From the NCBI GenBank assembly GCA_963575745.1, contig CAUYUJ010002758.1:178581-227729 (forward strand): a DNA stretch of 49,149 nucleotides. Direction: 5' to 3'. This document shows, piece after piece, positions 23,083-32,160 of this stretch; the stretch's first letter is position 1; each line of letters opens with the position of its first letter. The notes beneath the pieces were generated by a model that saw nothing but the letters and a program-made list of their open reading frames with translations, was not told the DNA's origin and made no database searches. Origin of the DNA: Prorocentrum cordatum (taxonomy: Eukaryota > Sar > Dinophyceae > Prorocentrales > Prorocentraceae). A program made the position numbers and the translations under genes.

Positions 23083-23580
23083 AGCATGAGTTGCTATGCT
23101 ATGCTATGCTATGCCATGCTATCCTGCGCTATGCTATGCTATGCTATGATATGCTATGTTATGCTGTGGTATGCTATGCTATGCTATGCGATGCTGCGCT
23201 ATGCTATGCTATGATATGCTATGATATGTTATGCGATGTCATGCTGCGCTGTGCTATGCTAAGCTATGATATGCTATGATATGCTATGCTAAGCTGCGCT
23301 ATGTTATGCTATGCTATGGTATGTTATGACATGCCATGCTATGCTATGCTGCGCTATGTTATGCTATGCTATACTATGCTTGGCTATGATTTGCTATGCA
23401 ATGCTCTGCTCTGCTCTGCTCTGCTATGCTATGCTGCGCTGTGCTATGCTGTGGTGTGCTGCGCTATGCTATGCTATGCTATGCTATGCTATGCTGCGCT
23501 ATGCTGTGCTATGCTGGGCTATGTTATGATATGCTGTGCTGCGCTATGCTATGATATGATATGCTGTGCTCTCCTATGCT
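23083..23580. repeat. ATGCT pentanucleotide satellite
   Basis: About 100 copies of TATGC/ATGCT with GCGCT, GTGCT and GATAT variants. The plus frames read as Met-Leu-Cys-Tyr-Ala cycles, a property of any 5-base repeat without stops. Confidence 0.96.
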
Positions 23581-23710
23581 AAAGCTCAGCGAAGCTAAGA
23601 TGAAGGTAAGCTAAGCTAAGATAAACATGAGCTACGATGAAACTAAGCTAAGCTAAGATGCAATAAGCTAAGCTAAGATGAGATAAGCAACGCTAAACTA
23701 AGGAGACGTA
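23581..23710. repeat. AAGCT-type pentanucleotide tract
   Basis: Continues the 5-bp periodicity with AGCTA/AAGCT and AAGATGA spacers. It looks like a second, more diverged phase of the neighbouring satellite. Confidence 0.85.
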
Positions 23711-23829
23711 ACTGGGGGAACCGCGGGGCGGATGCCGGGGGAACCGCCCGGGGCGTTATCCACTGCCCGGCCCTTTAAGCTCAGACAGTAAGAACCCTTC
23801 TAGGCAGAGCCTAGGTAGGGGAAAAAAAA

Positions 23830-24180
23830 GAGAAACTCTTGCAAACTTGTTGAACGAATGCACGCAGCGCTAAGGCGAGATCCACGTTTTGAAAACGACC
23901 CGCCCTCAGTCCGTGAAGCGTTTGCCAATGTTTAAATCGAATGCGCGTGGCGTCAAAGCGAGAGCCACATTTTGAAAACCACCCGCCCTCAATCCGTGAA
24001 ACTCTTGCAACTGTTAGCAATGGATGTGCGCGGCGGTAAGGCAAGAGCCACATTTTGAAGACCACCCGCCCTCAATCCGAGATGCTGTTCCAAATCTTGG
24101 AAACGAATGCGCGCGGCGCTAAGGCGAGAGCCACATTTTGAAAACGGCGCGCCTTCCATTTCTGAAACTGGTGCCAATGT
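23830..24180. repeat. ~83-bp units in composite copy I
   Basis: CCACATTTTGAAAAC or a close variant occurs near 23883, 23967, 24049 and 24131. Each unit also carries GCGCGCGGCG-like and CCCGCCCTCAATCCGTGAA-like words. Confidence 0.9.
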
Positions 24181-24289
24181 TCAAGCTTCAGGGTCACAAA
24201 TGGTGAGGAAGTCTCAGGCGAGACGCCCGGCCCGCCCTGAAAACTGACCCCGGGGTGCGACAGAAAGAAATTATTGATGAGGAAAAGGA

Positions 24290-24405
24290 ATGGAGGAGGA
24301 GGAGGAGGAGGAGGAGGAGGAGGAGGAGGAGGAGGAGGAGGAGGAGGAGCAGGAGCAGGAGGCGGAGGCGGAGGCGGAGGAGGAGGAGGAGGAGCAGGAG
24401 TAGGG
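24290..24405. repeat. (GGA)n tract
   Basis: Pure GAGGAG repeats with GGCGGA and GAGCAG variants near the right end. Confidence 0.96.
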
Positions 24406-24817
24406 GCGAGCTGGTTCCCCGCCGAAGGAACAGGGGGGGGGGAACCCTAAAACTAAATACATCCTGAGGTTCGCGAATCCCCACGCTCCCGGGCGGGATG
24501 GGCCACAGCGGGCCCCCATCGGCGATCCGTGGGCGACCGGGGGGTCGACCCATCCCCCCTGGAGCCTGCCTCCCCTGCCGCCCCCCCATGTCGTTGCCCC
24601 TGGCTGTCGGGTCATAGCTCTGCGCGCTGGCGGCCGCTCGGGACGACGAGCTGGACACCCGCAGCAGAGCGCTCTCGGCGAGGCGAAGCTGCAGGAAAAG
24701 AACACTCGAGGCTGGAAGCCCGCCGAGAGACCGCAGCACACGCCCGGAAGCCTAAGGCCACCCCTCCCCACCCCGGGGTCGACTGCAATCCCCGGCAGTC
24801 CCCCCCCCCCCCCGGAG
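24406..24817. other. GC-rich stretch, no gene called
   Basis: Frames are open on both strands over 24530-24820 (for example a 97-codon plus frame), but codon use does not single out one of them. A C run precedes the element at 24818. Confidence 0.35.
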
Positions 24818-24950
24818 CCTGACCTTCCGGGAAGGCCAAAAAATATCATAGCACCAGGACGTCGACGTCGAAGTTCCTGTCGAGGTTTTCAGTAGTCTAG
24901 GTAGGTTGATAGGTCTGGATGGCTATTTCTCCACACTCTGGAAGGTCAGG
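24818..24950 (+). mobile_element. Small inverted-repeat element, CCTGACCTTCC ends
   Basis: A 133-bp element with perfect 11-bp inverted ends CCTGACCTTCC and GGAAGGTCAGG. GGAG stands immediately outside both ends and could be a 4-bp target-site duplication. Internal landmarks CATAGCACCAGGAC, TGTCGAGGTTTTCAG and TAGGTCTGGATGGCTAT are shared with the copy at 25283. No coding capacity, so it would depend on an enzyme encoded elsewhere. Confidence 0.65.
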
Positions 24951-25119
24951 GGAGCACATCCCCCCATCACCCAGACCCTGATCTCGATGCTGGAGGACCG
25001 CTGGGAGCCTGCGCACACGCCCGAGAAGCTCGAGCTCCCTCCCCCCCCTTCCCCCCCTCCGGGGTCGACGGCATTCTTGGCGGCGCGCACAAGGGGGGGG
25101 AAGGGCGAAGACTTCTTAT

Positions 25120-25235
25120 AGAGGGAGGCGTCGGCCCTACATCTACAGAGAAGGCCGGCGACTTCTAAGAAGCGGGGGTGCTTCTAAGAAGCCTTCCCCC
25201 CTCCCCCCAACCCCCTCTGCGCGTGGCTGACGTTC
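25120..25235. repeat. Dispersed GC-rich motif, inverted relative to 17948-18062
   Basis: CTTCTAAGAAG occurs twice (25162, 25181) around GCGGGGGTG, then a C-rich run and TGCGCGTGGCTGA. The reverse complement of this order (AGAAGCACCCCTGCTTCTTAA preceded by a G run and GGCCACGCGCCG) lies at 17990-18062. Confidence 0.65.
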
Positions 25236-25282
25236 CCCCCAGAGCCAAGGCCCCCCGCCCCATCACGCTGCCGCCGAGGGAC

Positions 25283-25579
25283 CCTGAACTTCCAGAGTGC
25301 TAACAATAGCCCTCCAGACCTATAAACCCATCTGGACGGGTTAAGACCTCGATAGGAATTCGGATGTCCAGGTCCTGGTGCTACAGACAAGACGCTGAAA
25401 TAAGGAACCATTTGGGTTCGGAGGGGGCTCGATGTTCCTCAGGCCCTTCCCATGGCTGTTCGTCTAGCCCTCCTCTTGCACGCAGGGCGCTGTTGGGGCC
25501 AAACAGGGGTTCGGTTCCTCATTTAGCGCCCTTTATTTCAGCAGCCCGGCTGTACTTCTAGCCCTCCTTGAAGGTCAGG
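25283..25579 (-). mobile_element. CCTGACCTTCC element, interrupted copy
   Basis: On the minus strand the ends are CCTGACCTTC (25579) and GAAGTTCAGG (25283). It matches the 24818 copy through GGAGGGCTAGAAG, TAGCACCAGGAC and TAGGTCTGGAGGGCTAT, but a 173-bp insert at 25382-25554 splits it exactly at a TA. CACGCTGCC occurs on both sides (25264 and 25581), which may be a duplication made on insertion or an older repeat. Confidence 0.7.
25382..25554. mobile_element. TACAG...CTGTA fold-back element, copy 1
   Basis: 173 bp with imperfect inverted ends: left TACAGACAAGACGCTGAAAT then AAGGAACC, and right (reversed) TACAGCCGGGCTGCTGAAAT then a GAGGAACC word. It lies within the interrupted element at 25283-25579; removing it restores a single TA, matching the uninterrupted paralogue at 24818. 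TA target and ACAG-type ends are features of Tc1/mariner and pogo-like DNA transposons, so a non-autonomous (MITE-like) relative is likely. No protein is encoded. Confidence 0.7.
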
Positions 25580-25608
25580 GCACGCTGCCCCTGAGGAGGG
25601 GGGGCCTC

Positions 25609-26184
25609 ATGGAGATGGACTCCTTGCTGGCGGAGGGCCGCCCGCCGCTTGCCAGCCCCAGAAGGGCCAGCGACAGCGCGAGCCTGCGGCCGGCGCGGGG
25701 GCGGCTCCCCCCCCCCCCTCCCGCCGCACCCGCGGGGTGCGAGGCGGAGGTGCGTCCATGTCGGGGGGTGCTAAAGGCCGCCTGGCCCAAGGTGCCCCCA
25801 GCTTTCCGCTCGATGGTGGAGCCCCTGGGGCCCTGTGGGCCTCGTGAGGGCTGCTCTGGAGGCCGCAGGGACCTCCTTGGAAATCCTGGGGGATATGGGG
25901 CGTTCGCTTCGGGTCAAAATTCATTCCCTCCTATACACCAGGCTCTCTCTGGAGGAGGGCCGATAAGGAAATCCCGCGTCGGGACCTTACGCGCGCGCAT
26001 TCTTCTTACACACCCAAACCCCTGTTGTCTTGACCGTATACACCAAGGTTCGAATGACCCAGTCTACAATGCGATCTTGGGTTGGAAAGCTCCTGGGGCC
26101 TGCAAGCGCCGCTTGGGGGACACAAGAGAGGACGGAAAACGTGGAGGACGGTGGTGGAGGATGAGCAGCAGCAGGCGGGGATGA
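25609..26184 (+). CDS. Open frame of 191 codons, function unknown
   Basis: Begins with ATG (MEMDSLLAEGRPPLASP) and has fairly mixed composition for its first 120 codons, including VLKAAWPKVPPAFRSMVEPL. The minus strand over the same interval is also open, and neither strand has a decisive codon bias. The last third is less protein-like and runs towards the CTC tract. I see no domain or signal peptide. It could be a chance frame in GC-rich DNA. Confidence 0.2.
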   Translation: MEMDSLLAEGRPPLASPRRASDSASLRPARGRLPPPPPAAPAGCEAEVRPCRGVLKAAWPKVPPAFRSMVEPLGPCGPREGCSGGRRDLLGNPGGYGAFASGQNSFPPIHQALSGGGPIRKSRVGTLRARILLTHPNPCCLDRIHQGSNDPVYNAILGWKAPGACKRRLGDTREDGKRGGRWWRMSSSRRG

Positions 26185-26354
26185 CATCACCCGTCGCTCT
26201 GTGGTCTCTGGAGCCGAGCGCAAGGCCCTGGAGTCATGGCCTTCGCAGGCGACGCCCAAGGGAGTCCGCCGCCACCGGCGGGCGAGCTGCAGCTCTTTAT
26301 CCCCCTCCCGTGGTTGTCGCCGTCGTCCGCCTCCCTCCGACACTCTCTCCGCAT

Positions 26355-26787
26355 CCTCGATCCCCCTCCTCCTCCTCCTCCTCCTCCTCCTCCTCCTCCT
26401 CCTCCTCCTCCTCCTCCTCCTCCTCCTCCTCCTCCTCCTCCTCCTCCTCCTCCCTCCTCCTCCTCCTCTCCTCCTCCTCCTCCTCCTCCCCTCCTCCTCC
26501 TCCTCCTCCTCCTCCTCCTCCCCCTCCTCCTCCTCCTCCTCCTCCTCCTCCTCCTCCTCCTCCTCCTCCTCCTCCCTCCTCCTCCCTCCCTCGATCCCCC
26601 TCCTCCTCCTCCTCCTCCTCCTCCTCCCCTCCTCCTCCTCCTCCTCCTCCTCCTCCTCCTCCTCCTCCTCCTCCTCCTCCTCCTCCTCCTCCTCCTCCTC
26701 CTCCTCCTCCTCCTCCTCCTCCTCCTCCCTCCTCCCTCTCCTCCTCCTCCTCCTCCTCCTCCTCCTCCTCCTCCTCCTCCTCCTCCT
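26355..26787. repeat. (CTC)n tract, 430 bp
   Basis: Near-pure CCT/CTC repeats with a few CCCT phase shifts. Frames of more than 400 codons cross it on both strands as poly-Pro/Ser/Leu or poly-Glu/Arg/Gly. Confidence 0.97.
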
Positions 26788-26789
26788 GA

Positions 26790-27288
26790 CCCTCGCTGTC
26801 CTCGTGCTCCTCCTCGGGCTCCCCCCCTCCGGGTGTTCTGCGTGGCCGTCGCAGCGCCCGACGGCGGGGCCCCCGGCCGCGGGCGGGGGCCCGGCAGCCC
26901 CGACGCCGGGGCGCGGCGAGCTGCGGCCAGGGCGCCCGTCGGTGCCTCCCTCCGGCCGTGGCTCGGACGTCCAGTCCCTGTGCTTCGGTGTCGTGCGTGT
27001 GCTTGTTCGCCAGAGGGTCGAGGGTGCTCCTCGAAGGCCCTCGCCGAGGAAAAAGCGCACGCGTCCGCGCGATGCCAAGCCCTGCCTCGAAGATGCTCTT
27101 GGGGCGCGCAGCGGATACGAGCAGCACGCGGCCCATGGTGCACGGGTGCCGTCGTCGTGGCCCACGGCCTCAGACCCGACTTCTCCGTGCGGCACCCCGG
27201 TGTCTATCATGTGGGCGTCCGCTGGCAGGCACCTGCCGTTCGCTCCCAAATCCGGGATCGGGAGCACGGAATGCAGCTGCATACCCAT
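26790..27288 (-). pseudogene. Possible coding relic upstream of the CTC tract
   Basis: On the minus strand PDLGANGRCLPADAHMIDTG and VGSEAVGHDDGTRAPW (27170-27260) read in one frame, and GRVLLVSAARPKSIFEAGL (27080-27136) in another, overlapping the first frame's continuation. Both have mixed, protein-like composition. Which is real cannot be settled by eye; a frame shift near 27136 or overlapping chance frames would explain it. No family recognised. Confidence 0.25.
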
Positions 27289-27490
27289 CGCTCCAAATTC
27301 CAGGGGCGTAGGAATAGCACACCGTTCGCCCCCAATTCCCGTGTGCGACGCCTTCCGTCCGTCCGTTCAAGTAGCAAGTGCTACATGCACCTACCCATCG
27401 CTCCCACGTCTGGGGCCGAGAGCACGACATGCACCCACCGATCTCTCCCATTCCTGCGGCCGCAGGCGCGACATGCAACCCATAGTTCGC
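27235..27490. repeat. Diverged ~45-70 bp repeat, about five units
   Basis: Units share CATCGCTCC or TTCGCTCCC, then a GGG-rich word, GAGCACG and ATGCANCCAC. The third unit has an extra stretch (27355-27385). Confidence 0.65.
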
Positions 27491-27668
27491 AAACACTCCC
27501 GGCATCCCGAATGACAACAGGCGCGTGCCGCTCGGCTTCCGAGCACCAACCAGACCTGCAGAAACCTCCAGATACCACCGAGAGCCTCCGAGAACCATGA
27601 TCCAAAGAAAACTCTGAAAATGATCCTCCCTCCTCCTCCAGCCCTTCCCCTAATGGAGAACTCCTCCC

Positions 27669-28283
27669 TGTCGCACACCTAGACGCTTCGGTAGGGCGGG
27701 CTGGGCGTGTTCCCTGAGACTTCCTCTTCACGTATGATCCCGAAGCTTGACGTTGAAACTTGTAATTTCAATGATGGATGGCGGGCGGTTGTCAAAGTGT
27801 GATTACCGCCTCAGCGCCGCGCACGTGTGTCTTTAAACACTGCCACAGCGTCAAGGATGGAGGGCGGCCCGTTTTCAAAATGTGGATTCGCCTTAGCGCC
27901 ACGCACAGTCGTCCTAAGAGATTGCACCAGCTTCAAACATGGAGGGCTGTTCCTTTTCAACATGTGGATTTTCTAAATGTGGAAATGGCCTTACCGCCGC
28001 GCACATGCGTCTTGAAAGATTGCAGCAGTTTCAAGTATCCGTGTGATTCAAGTCCCAGGAATAATGTTCTGGCGCGCTCTAGGACTGTCAGGACGCACCA
28101 TTCACGTTGTTTCGCGACGCTGACATGCCAGGCATGGCGGTCTGGCACGATTGAGGAGTCTCAGACGGTCATCCATCTTCCAATGGGGCTCTTCCCGCAC
28201 TGAAAACGAATTCGTGTAGGGATCTGTGAAGAGGGAGGAGGGTTTATTGCAACATCGTGAATGCGTCTCGGGTTTGCACTGAT
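27669..28283 (+). mobile_element. Composite repeat family 2, copy II (plus)
   Basis: Head CTGTCGCACACC, GGGCGGGCTGGGCGTGTTCC and TGAGACTTCCTCTTCACG (27669-27745), three diverged ~80-bp units (27760-28040) with GTTTTCAAAATGTGGATTCG, two tandem core pieces (28046-28095 and 28105-28160) with CCAGGAATAATGTTCTGGCG and GTTTCGCGACGCTGACATGC, and a tail ending TCGGGTTTGCACTGATCATC followed by a CTC tract. This is the most compact full copy. Confidence 0.72.
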
Positions 28284-28330
28284 CATCCTCCTCCTCCCCC
28301 GCTCCCTCCCTCCCTCCCTCCTTCCGGGGG
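28284..28330. repeat. CTC/CCCT tract after copy II
   Basis: Short CTC repeat followed by a CCCT tract (CTCCCTCCCTCC). Confidence 0.85.
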
Positions 28331-28496
28331 GGGCAGCAGGCCTCCCTGACATTTCTCGTGTTACAAATGCGCACGGGTGCCGCGAACCAGTCCTGTGGCG
28401 GGCCGAAACGGTTGCGCTGCGGCGCGCTGCGGCGGCGCGGCGGCAGCGGCCCCGCCTTCGCCCGGCGGATCCAGGTGCAGAGTGGGGGCCGCCCGG

Positions 28497-28920
28497 TTGA
28501 CGCGGCCGATTCGATCTGATCTCGGCCCCGTGCCAACGCAGCCCGATTCGACGCACGGGTCCGATCCGATCCTGTGCCCCCGGTTCGATGCTGACCCATC
28601 CTGCCAGGTCGTCCACCCCGACCCCTCCACGCTGGAAGCGGCGATGCTCCTCCTCCTCCTCCTCCTCCTCCTCTCCTCCTCCTCCTCCTCCTCCTCCACC
28701 CCCCCTGCCTCCTCCTCCTCCTCCCCTTCCTCCTCCTCCTCCTCCTCCTCCTCCTCCTCCTCCTCCTCCTCCTGTGGTCTGCTCCTGCATCCCCGCGTCC
28801 AGGCAGCAGGGATCGGGGTGGACGAGACGGCAGGATCGGTCAGCATCGAATCGGGGCATCGGATCGTCGGAGCGTAGCTCGGCACGGGATCAGGATCGGA
28901 ATCGACTGGGCCAAGAAACA
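28497..28920. repeat. Large imperfect palindrome around a CTC tract
   Basis: The left arm (about 28497-28641) and the reverse complement of the right arm (about 28783-28920) align over about 140 bp, best through TTCGATGCTGACC, ATCCTGCC and TCGTCCACCCCGA. The 28645-28775 centre is CTC repeat. A fold-back transposon or an inverted duplication could produce this. Confidence 0.8.
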
Positions 28921-29170
28921 TAGCTGCGCTCTGCAAGCGTCGTCGGGAATTCCGCATCGAAATGGAACGAACACGCCGAAATCCAAGTCGAATCGGATCG
29001 ATTGAATCGGAGTGGGCCATGAAGGGGGGCGGGAACGATTAGGCAAAGAGGTTTGGCGAGTCCACTACATGTAGCTGGTGTTCCGGACGCGGGAGAGACC
29101 ATGCATCGAAGAAGATGCCTGGATGTGGAGCCGAAACGGGACGACTCGGGGGGCAAATTGTCCCGCCCCC
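28921..29170. other. Single-copy-like stretch, no gene called
   Basis: Mixed sequence with short frames on both strands; GATCGGAT/CGAATCGG words recur a few times. Nothing supports a gene. Confidence 0.35.
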
Positions 29171-29460
29171 AGAGACCCCCATCAAAGAGCGTTTTTGAAG
29201 GGTCAGGTGGTGGTGGTGGGTTTTCCCCCAGGACCCCCCCTCTCAAGGACGGTTTTGGGGGATGGGCGGGGGGTCCCCCCAGAACCCCACCCCCCTCAAA
29301 GGATGTTTTTGGATGGTTTTCCCTTGGGACCCACCCCTTAAAGGAGTTTTGGGTGGGGTTCTCCTCCTGGGACTCCCCCCTCAATTGAAGTTCTTGGAAG
29401 GGGTTGGGGGGGGGTCCCCCCCCGAACCACCAAAGAAGTCTTGGGGGGGGGGGCCCAGGA
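29171..29460. repeat. ~55-65 bp minisatellite, about five units
   Basis: Units contain CCCCTCAAAGGATGTTTTTG or variants followed by GGGTTTTCCCCCAGGACCC-like words. Starts are near 29180, 29240, 29297, 29330 and 29385. Confidence 0.75.
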
Positions 29461-29479
29461 CGCCGCCGCAAGGAGGCCC

Positions 29480-29835
29480 TCAAGGTCTACTCAACAGCCT
29501 CCGCCTCCAACGCAACATCCACCAGTATTCAACAGCCTCCGCCTCCAACACGACTTTCACTACCCAACAGCATCCCCCTGCGAGAGAGAAACCCTTCGGA
29601 ATAACACGAGAATCACGATCTGCCCGCCCGCCGCCGGGCCGCCGCCGGCCCGCCGGCAGCCGCCGGCCGCCCGCCCGTCCTGCTTCCGCGTTCAACGCAC
29701 CGAGCAGTATTCAACAGCATCCGTCTCCAAGGCAACACCGCCTACTCAGCAGCCTGGGCCTCCAACACAACATTGAATACTCAGCAGCATCTCGCTGCAA
29801 GACAGAAAATTACGAGTTCTATTGAAATCCCGATG
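29480..29835. repeat. Inverted part of the GGGATGCTGTTG array
   Basis: Two to three units of the array to the right, in reverse complement: CAACAGCCTCCGCCTCCAAC, CAGCATCCCCCTGCGAGAGA and CAGCATCTCGCTGCAAGACA. Confidence 0.85.
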
Positions 29836-30484
29836 TGCCTCCTCATGAATTCCCCCTGTCAGCGGGATGCTGTTGAATACTGGGTTCTCTTTTGGAGACG
29901 GAGGCTGTTTGAATACCGCGTGTTGTGATGGGGATGGATGCTGTTCAATACGGGTGTTCTGTCGAACACGGGAGCACGGCGGGCGGGCGGCGGGCGGCGG
30001 GCTGGCGGCGAGCGGGCGGATCGGGCCCTCGCCGGAAGCTCCGAAGATTATTTGCTCGCAGCGGGATGCTGCTGAGCACCGAGTGCTGCGCTGGAGACGG
30101 AGGCTGTGGCGTGCTGGGTGTCGGTGTTGGGCGCGGAAGCACGGCGGGCGGGCGGCAGGGGGGAGGGCGGCGGGAGGGCCGCGGGGGGGCGGACGGCGGA
30201 CGGCGGCGGGGCGGATCGGGACTCCAGTAGAACTCCCAAGGGCCCTCGCTCTTGCGGTGGGATGCTGTTACACAGAAGACGAAGGCTGCGGAGCACCGGG
30301 TGGTGTGCCGAAGACTGCTGCCGTTCAGTGCCGGGCGCTGTGCCGAGCACGGAGGCACGGCGGGCGGACTGCGGGCGGCCGATGGCGGGCGGGCGGATCG
30401 GGAGCTGAGGCAGGACTCCTAAGGGTTCTCTCTCGCAGCGGGATGCTCGAAACGGAGGCTGTCGAGTATAGGGTGTTAGGTTTA

Positions 30485-30647
30485 GGTCGGCCGTGTCCCC
30501 CTACAGGGGGATGTTGGACGAACAATAACAATTCCCCCTCCCCCAAAAAAAACATCAAACATAGTCAAACAGTATCAAAAACATCGTCCCCCGACGATGC
30601 TTTGACTGTTTGGGAGAATATTCCTCCTGTAGGGAGACACGCCCGAC
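30485..30647. mobile_element. GTCGGGC fold-back element, copy 1
   Basis: 163 bp with inverted ends: left GGTCGGCCGTGTCCCCCTAC then AGGGGGA, right (reversed) GTCGGGCGTGTCTCCCTACA then GGAGGA. TTA stands directly outside both ends (30482-30484 and 30648-30650), consistent with a 3-bp target-site duplication. The centre is itself a hairpin: CAAACAGT...ACATCGTC paired with GACGATGC...ACTGTTTG. It interrupts the surrounding array. Three-base TTA targets are usual for PIF/Harbinger elements, but the assignment is only suggestive. Confidence 0.75.
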
Positions 30648-30939
30648 TTAAGGTCAGGCTGGAGACAGATGCTGTTGAGTACTGGGTGCTGCCTTGTGCG
30701 CGGAGCCACACGGCTGGCGAGCGACGGGCGGACGGCGGGCTGGCGGGCGGCGGGCGGGCGGAGCAGGATCTGCATAGAGCCCCTAGCGGGTTTCTCTCTT
30801 GCAGCGGGATGCTGTTGGCTACCGTGTGCTGTTTTTGGCACGGTGTTGTTGAGCACGGCAGGTTCGTGCGGCTTCGGCGCGCGCAAGGGTTTTTGACACC
30901 GTGCCGATCGTTCAACCTTGAATCGATCGCGGCCCCGAT

Positions 30940-31021
30940 CGTTCAAGGTTGAATTCAATCGGGTCCAGTGGCGTTGCCGTGTCCGTCGGTGCCTCCGCGT
31001 CGCAGAATTCAACCTTGAACG
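30940..31021. repeat. Perfect 17-bp inverted repeat CGTTCAAGGTTGAATTC
   Basis: The arms are 30940-30956 and 31005-31021, with a 48-bp interior. A third half-site TTCAACCTTGAA lies just upstream at 30911-30922. It stands in non-array sequence between array units. Confidence 0.8.
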
Positions 31022-32160
31022 CCTTCGCCGGCCTCGCTGGCGCGCCAACGCCGCACGAACCTACCGTACCAGGTGTTGTGTTGGAGATGGATGATGTGGA
31101 GTACTGGGTGGTGTGCTGAGCGCGGAAGCATGGGGGCGGGCGGCGGGGGGCAGGCGGCTAGCCGGCGGCGGGCGGGCGGATCGGGATTTTGATGGAACTC
31201 CTAATGGCTCATTCTTACGGCGGGATGCTTTTGAGTACTGAGGTTTGTGTTGGAGACGGAGACTGTTGAGTACACGGTTTTGTGTTGAACACGGAAGCAC
31301 GGCGGGCAGGCGGCGGGCGGCGGGCTGGCGGCGAGCGGGCGGGCGGGTGGATCGGGATTCAAAGAGAACACCTAAGGATTTTCTCTTGCAGCGGGCTGCG
31401 GTTGAGTACTGAGTGTTGTGGTGGAGACGGAGGCTGTTGAAGACGGATGATGTTGAAAACTGGATTGTGTGCTGAACACGGAGGCATCGCGGGCGGGCGG
31501 CGGGGGGCGGGCGGGCGGATCCAGATTTTAATATAACTCCAGCGGGATGCTGTTTGGTACCAGGTGTGTTAGAGACGGAGACTGTTTGGTACCAGGTGCT
31601 ATGTTGGAGACGGAAGCGCGGCAGGCGGACGGCGGGGGGCGGGCGGCGAGCGGAGGCTGGTAAGTATAGGGCGTTGTGTTGGAGACGGATGGTATTGAAC
31701 ACTGGCTGTTGTGTGGAACGCGGGCGCACAGCGGGAGGACAGCGGGGGGCGGGCAGGCGGCCGGGCGGCGGGCGGGCGGACGGCGGGCAGCGGGCGGGCG
31801 AATCGGGATTTCAATCGAACTCCTGAGGAATCTCTCTTGCAGAGGGATGATGTTGAATACTGGGTGTTGTGTTGGAGACGGAGGCTGTTGAAAACCCGGT
31901 GCTGTGTTGGAGACGCATCCTGCTCAGTACTGGGTGTTGTGTTGAACACGGAAGCACGGCGGGCGGGCGGCGGGCGGCGGGCCGGCGGGCAGGCGGCGGG
32001 CGGGCGGATCGGGATCTTGCCAGACCTCACAAAGGCTTCCTCTAACAGCGAGATGCTGTCAAGTATTGAGGGTTGTGCTGGAAACGGAGGCTGTTGAGTG
32101 CTGGGTGTTGTGGTGGAGACGGATGCTGTTGAGTACTGGGTGTTGTGTTGAACGCGGATG

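Larger units (their letters stand above)
22640..24265 (-). mobile_element. Composite repeat family 2, copy I (minus)
   Basis: On the minus strand it starts CTGTCGCACC (24265), runs through GGGCGGGCCGGGCGTCTCGC and GAGACTTCCTC (head), then four ~83-bp units (24180-23830), a 5-bp satellite block (23710-23090), a core reading TTGATTCGCGGTGTTGAAGT and CCCAGGAATGGCGTTCTAGC (22915-22848), and a tail ending TTGGGTTTGCACTGG next to a TCC tract. The copies at 27669 and 42500 show the same head-array-core-tail order. Here about 880 bp separates array and core, filled largely by the satellite. Confidence 0.7.
29836..32160. repeat. Array of 150-210 bp units with GCGGGATGCTGTTGA
   Basis: About ten units. 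Each runs GCGGGATGCTGTTGAGTACT, GTTGTGTTGGAGACGGAGGC, a GGCGGGCGGGCGGC stretch, CGGATCGGGATT, an AACTCC word, and TTCTCTCTTGCAG leading into the next GCGGGATG. Unit starts include 30060, 30258, 30440, 30806, 31222, 31390, 31545, 31843 and 32048. The 163-bp element at 30485 has inserted into it. Confidence 0.9.

Noticed and set aside
25987-27600. Frames of more than 400 codons with poly-Glu, poly-Pro or poly-Leu
   Set aside because: Produced by the CTC tract at 26355-26787; only the flanking non-repeat parts were considered further.
32041-32056. CTAACAGCGAGATG as another end of composite family 1
   Set aside because: Only about nine bases match and it sits at the normal unit position of the GCGGGATGCTG array.
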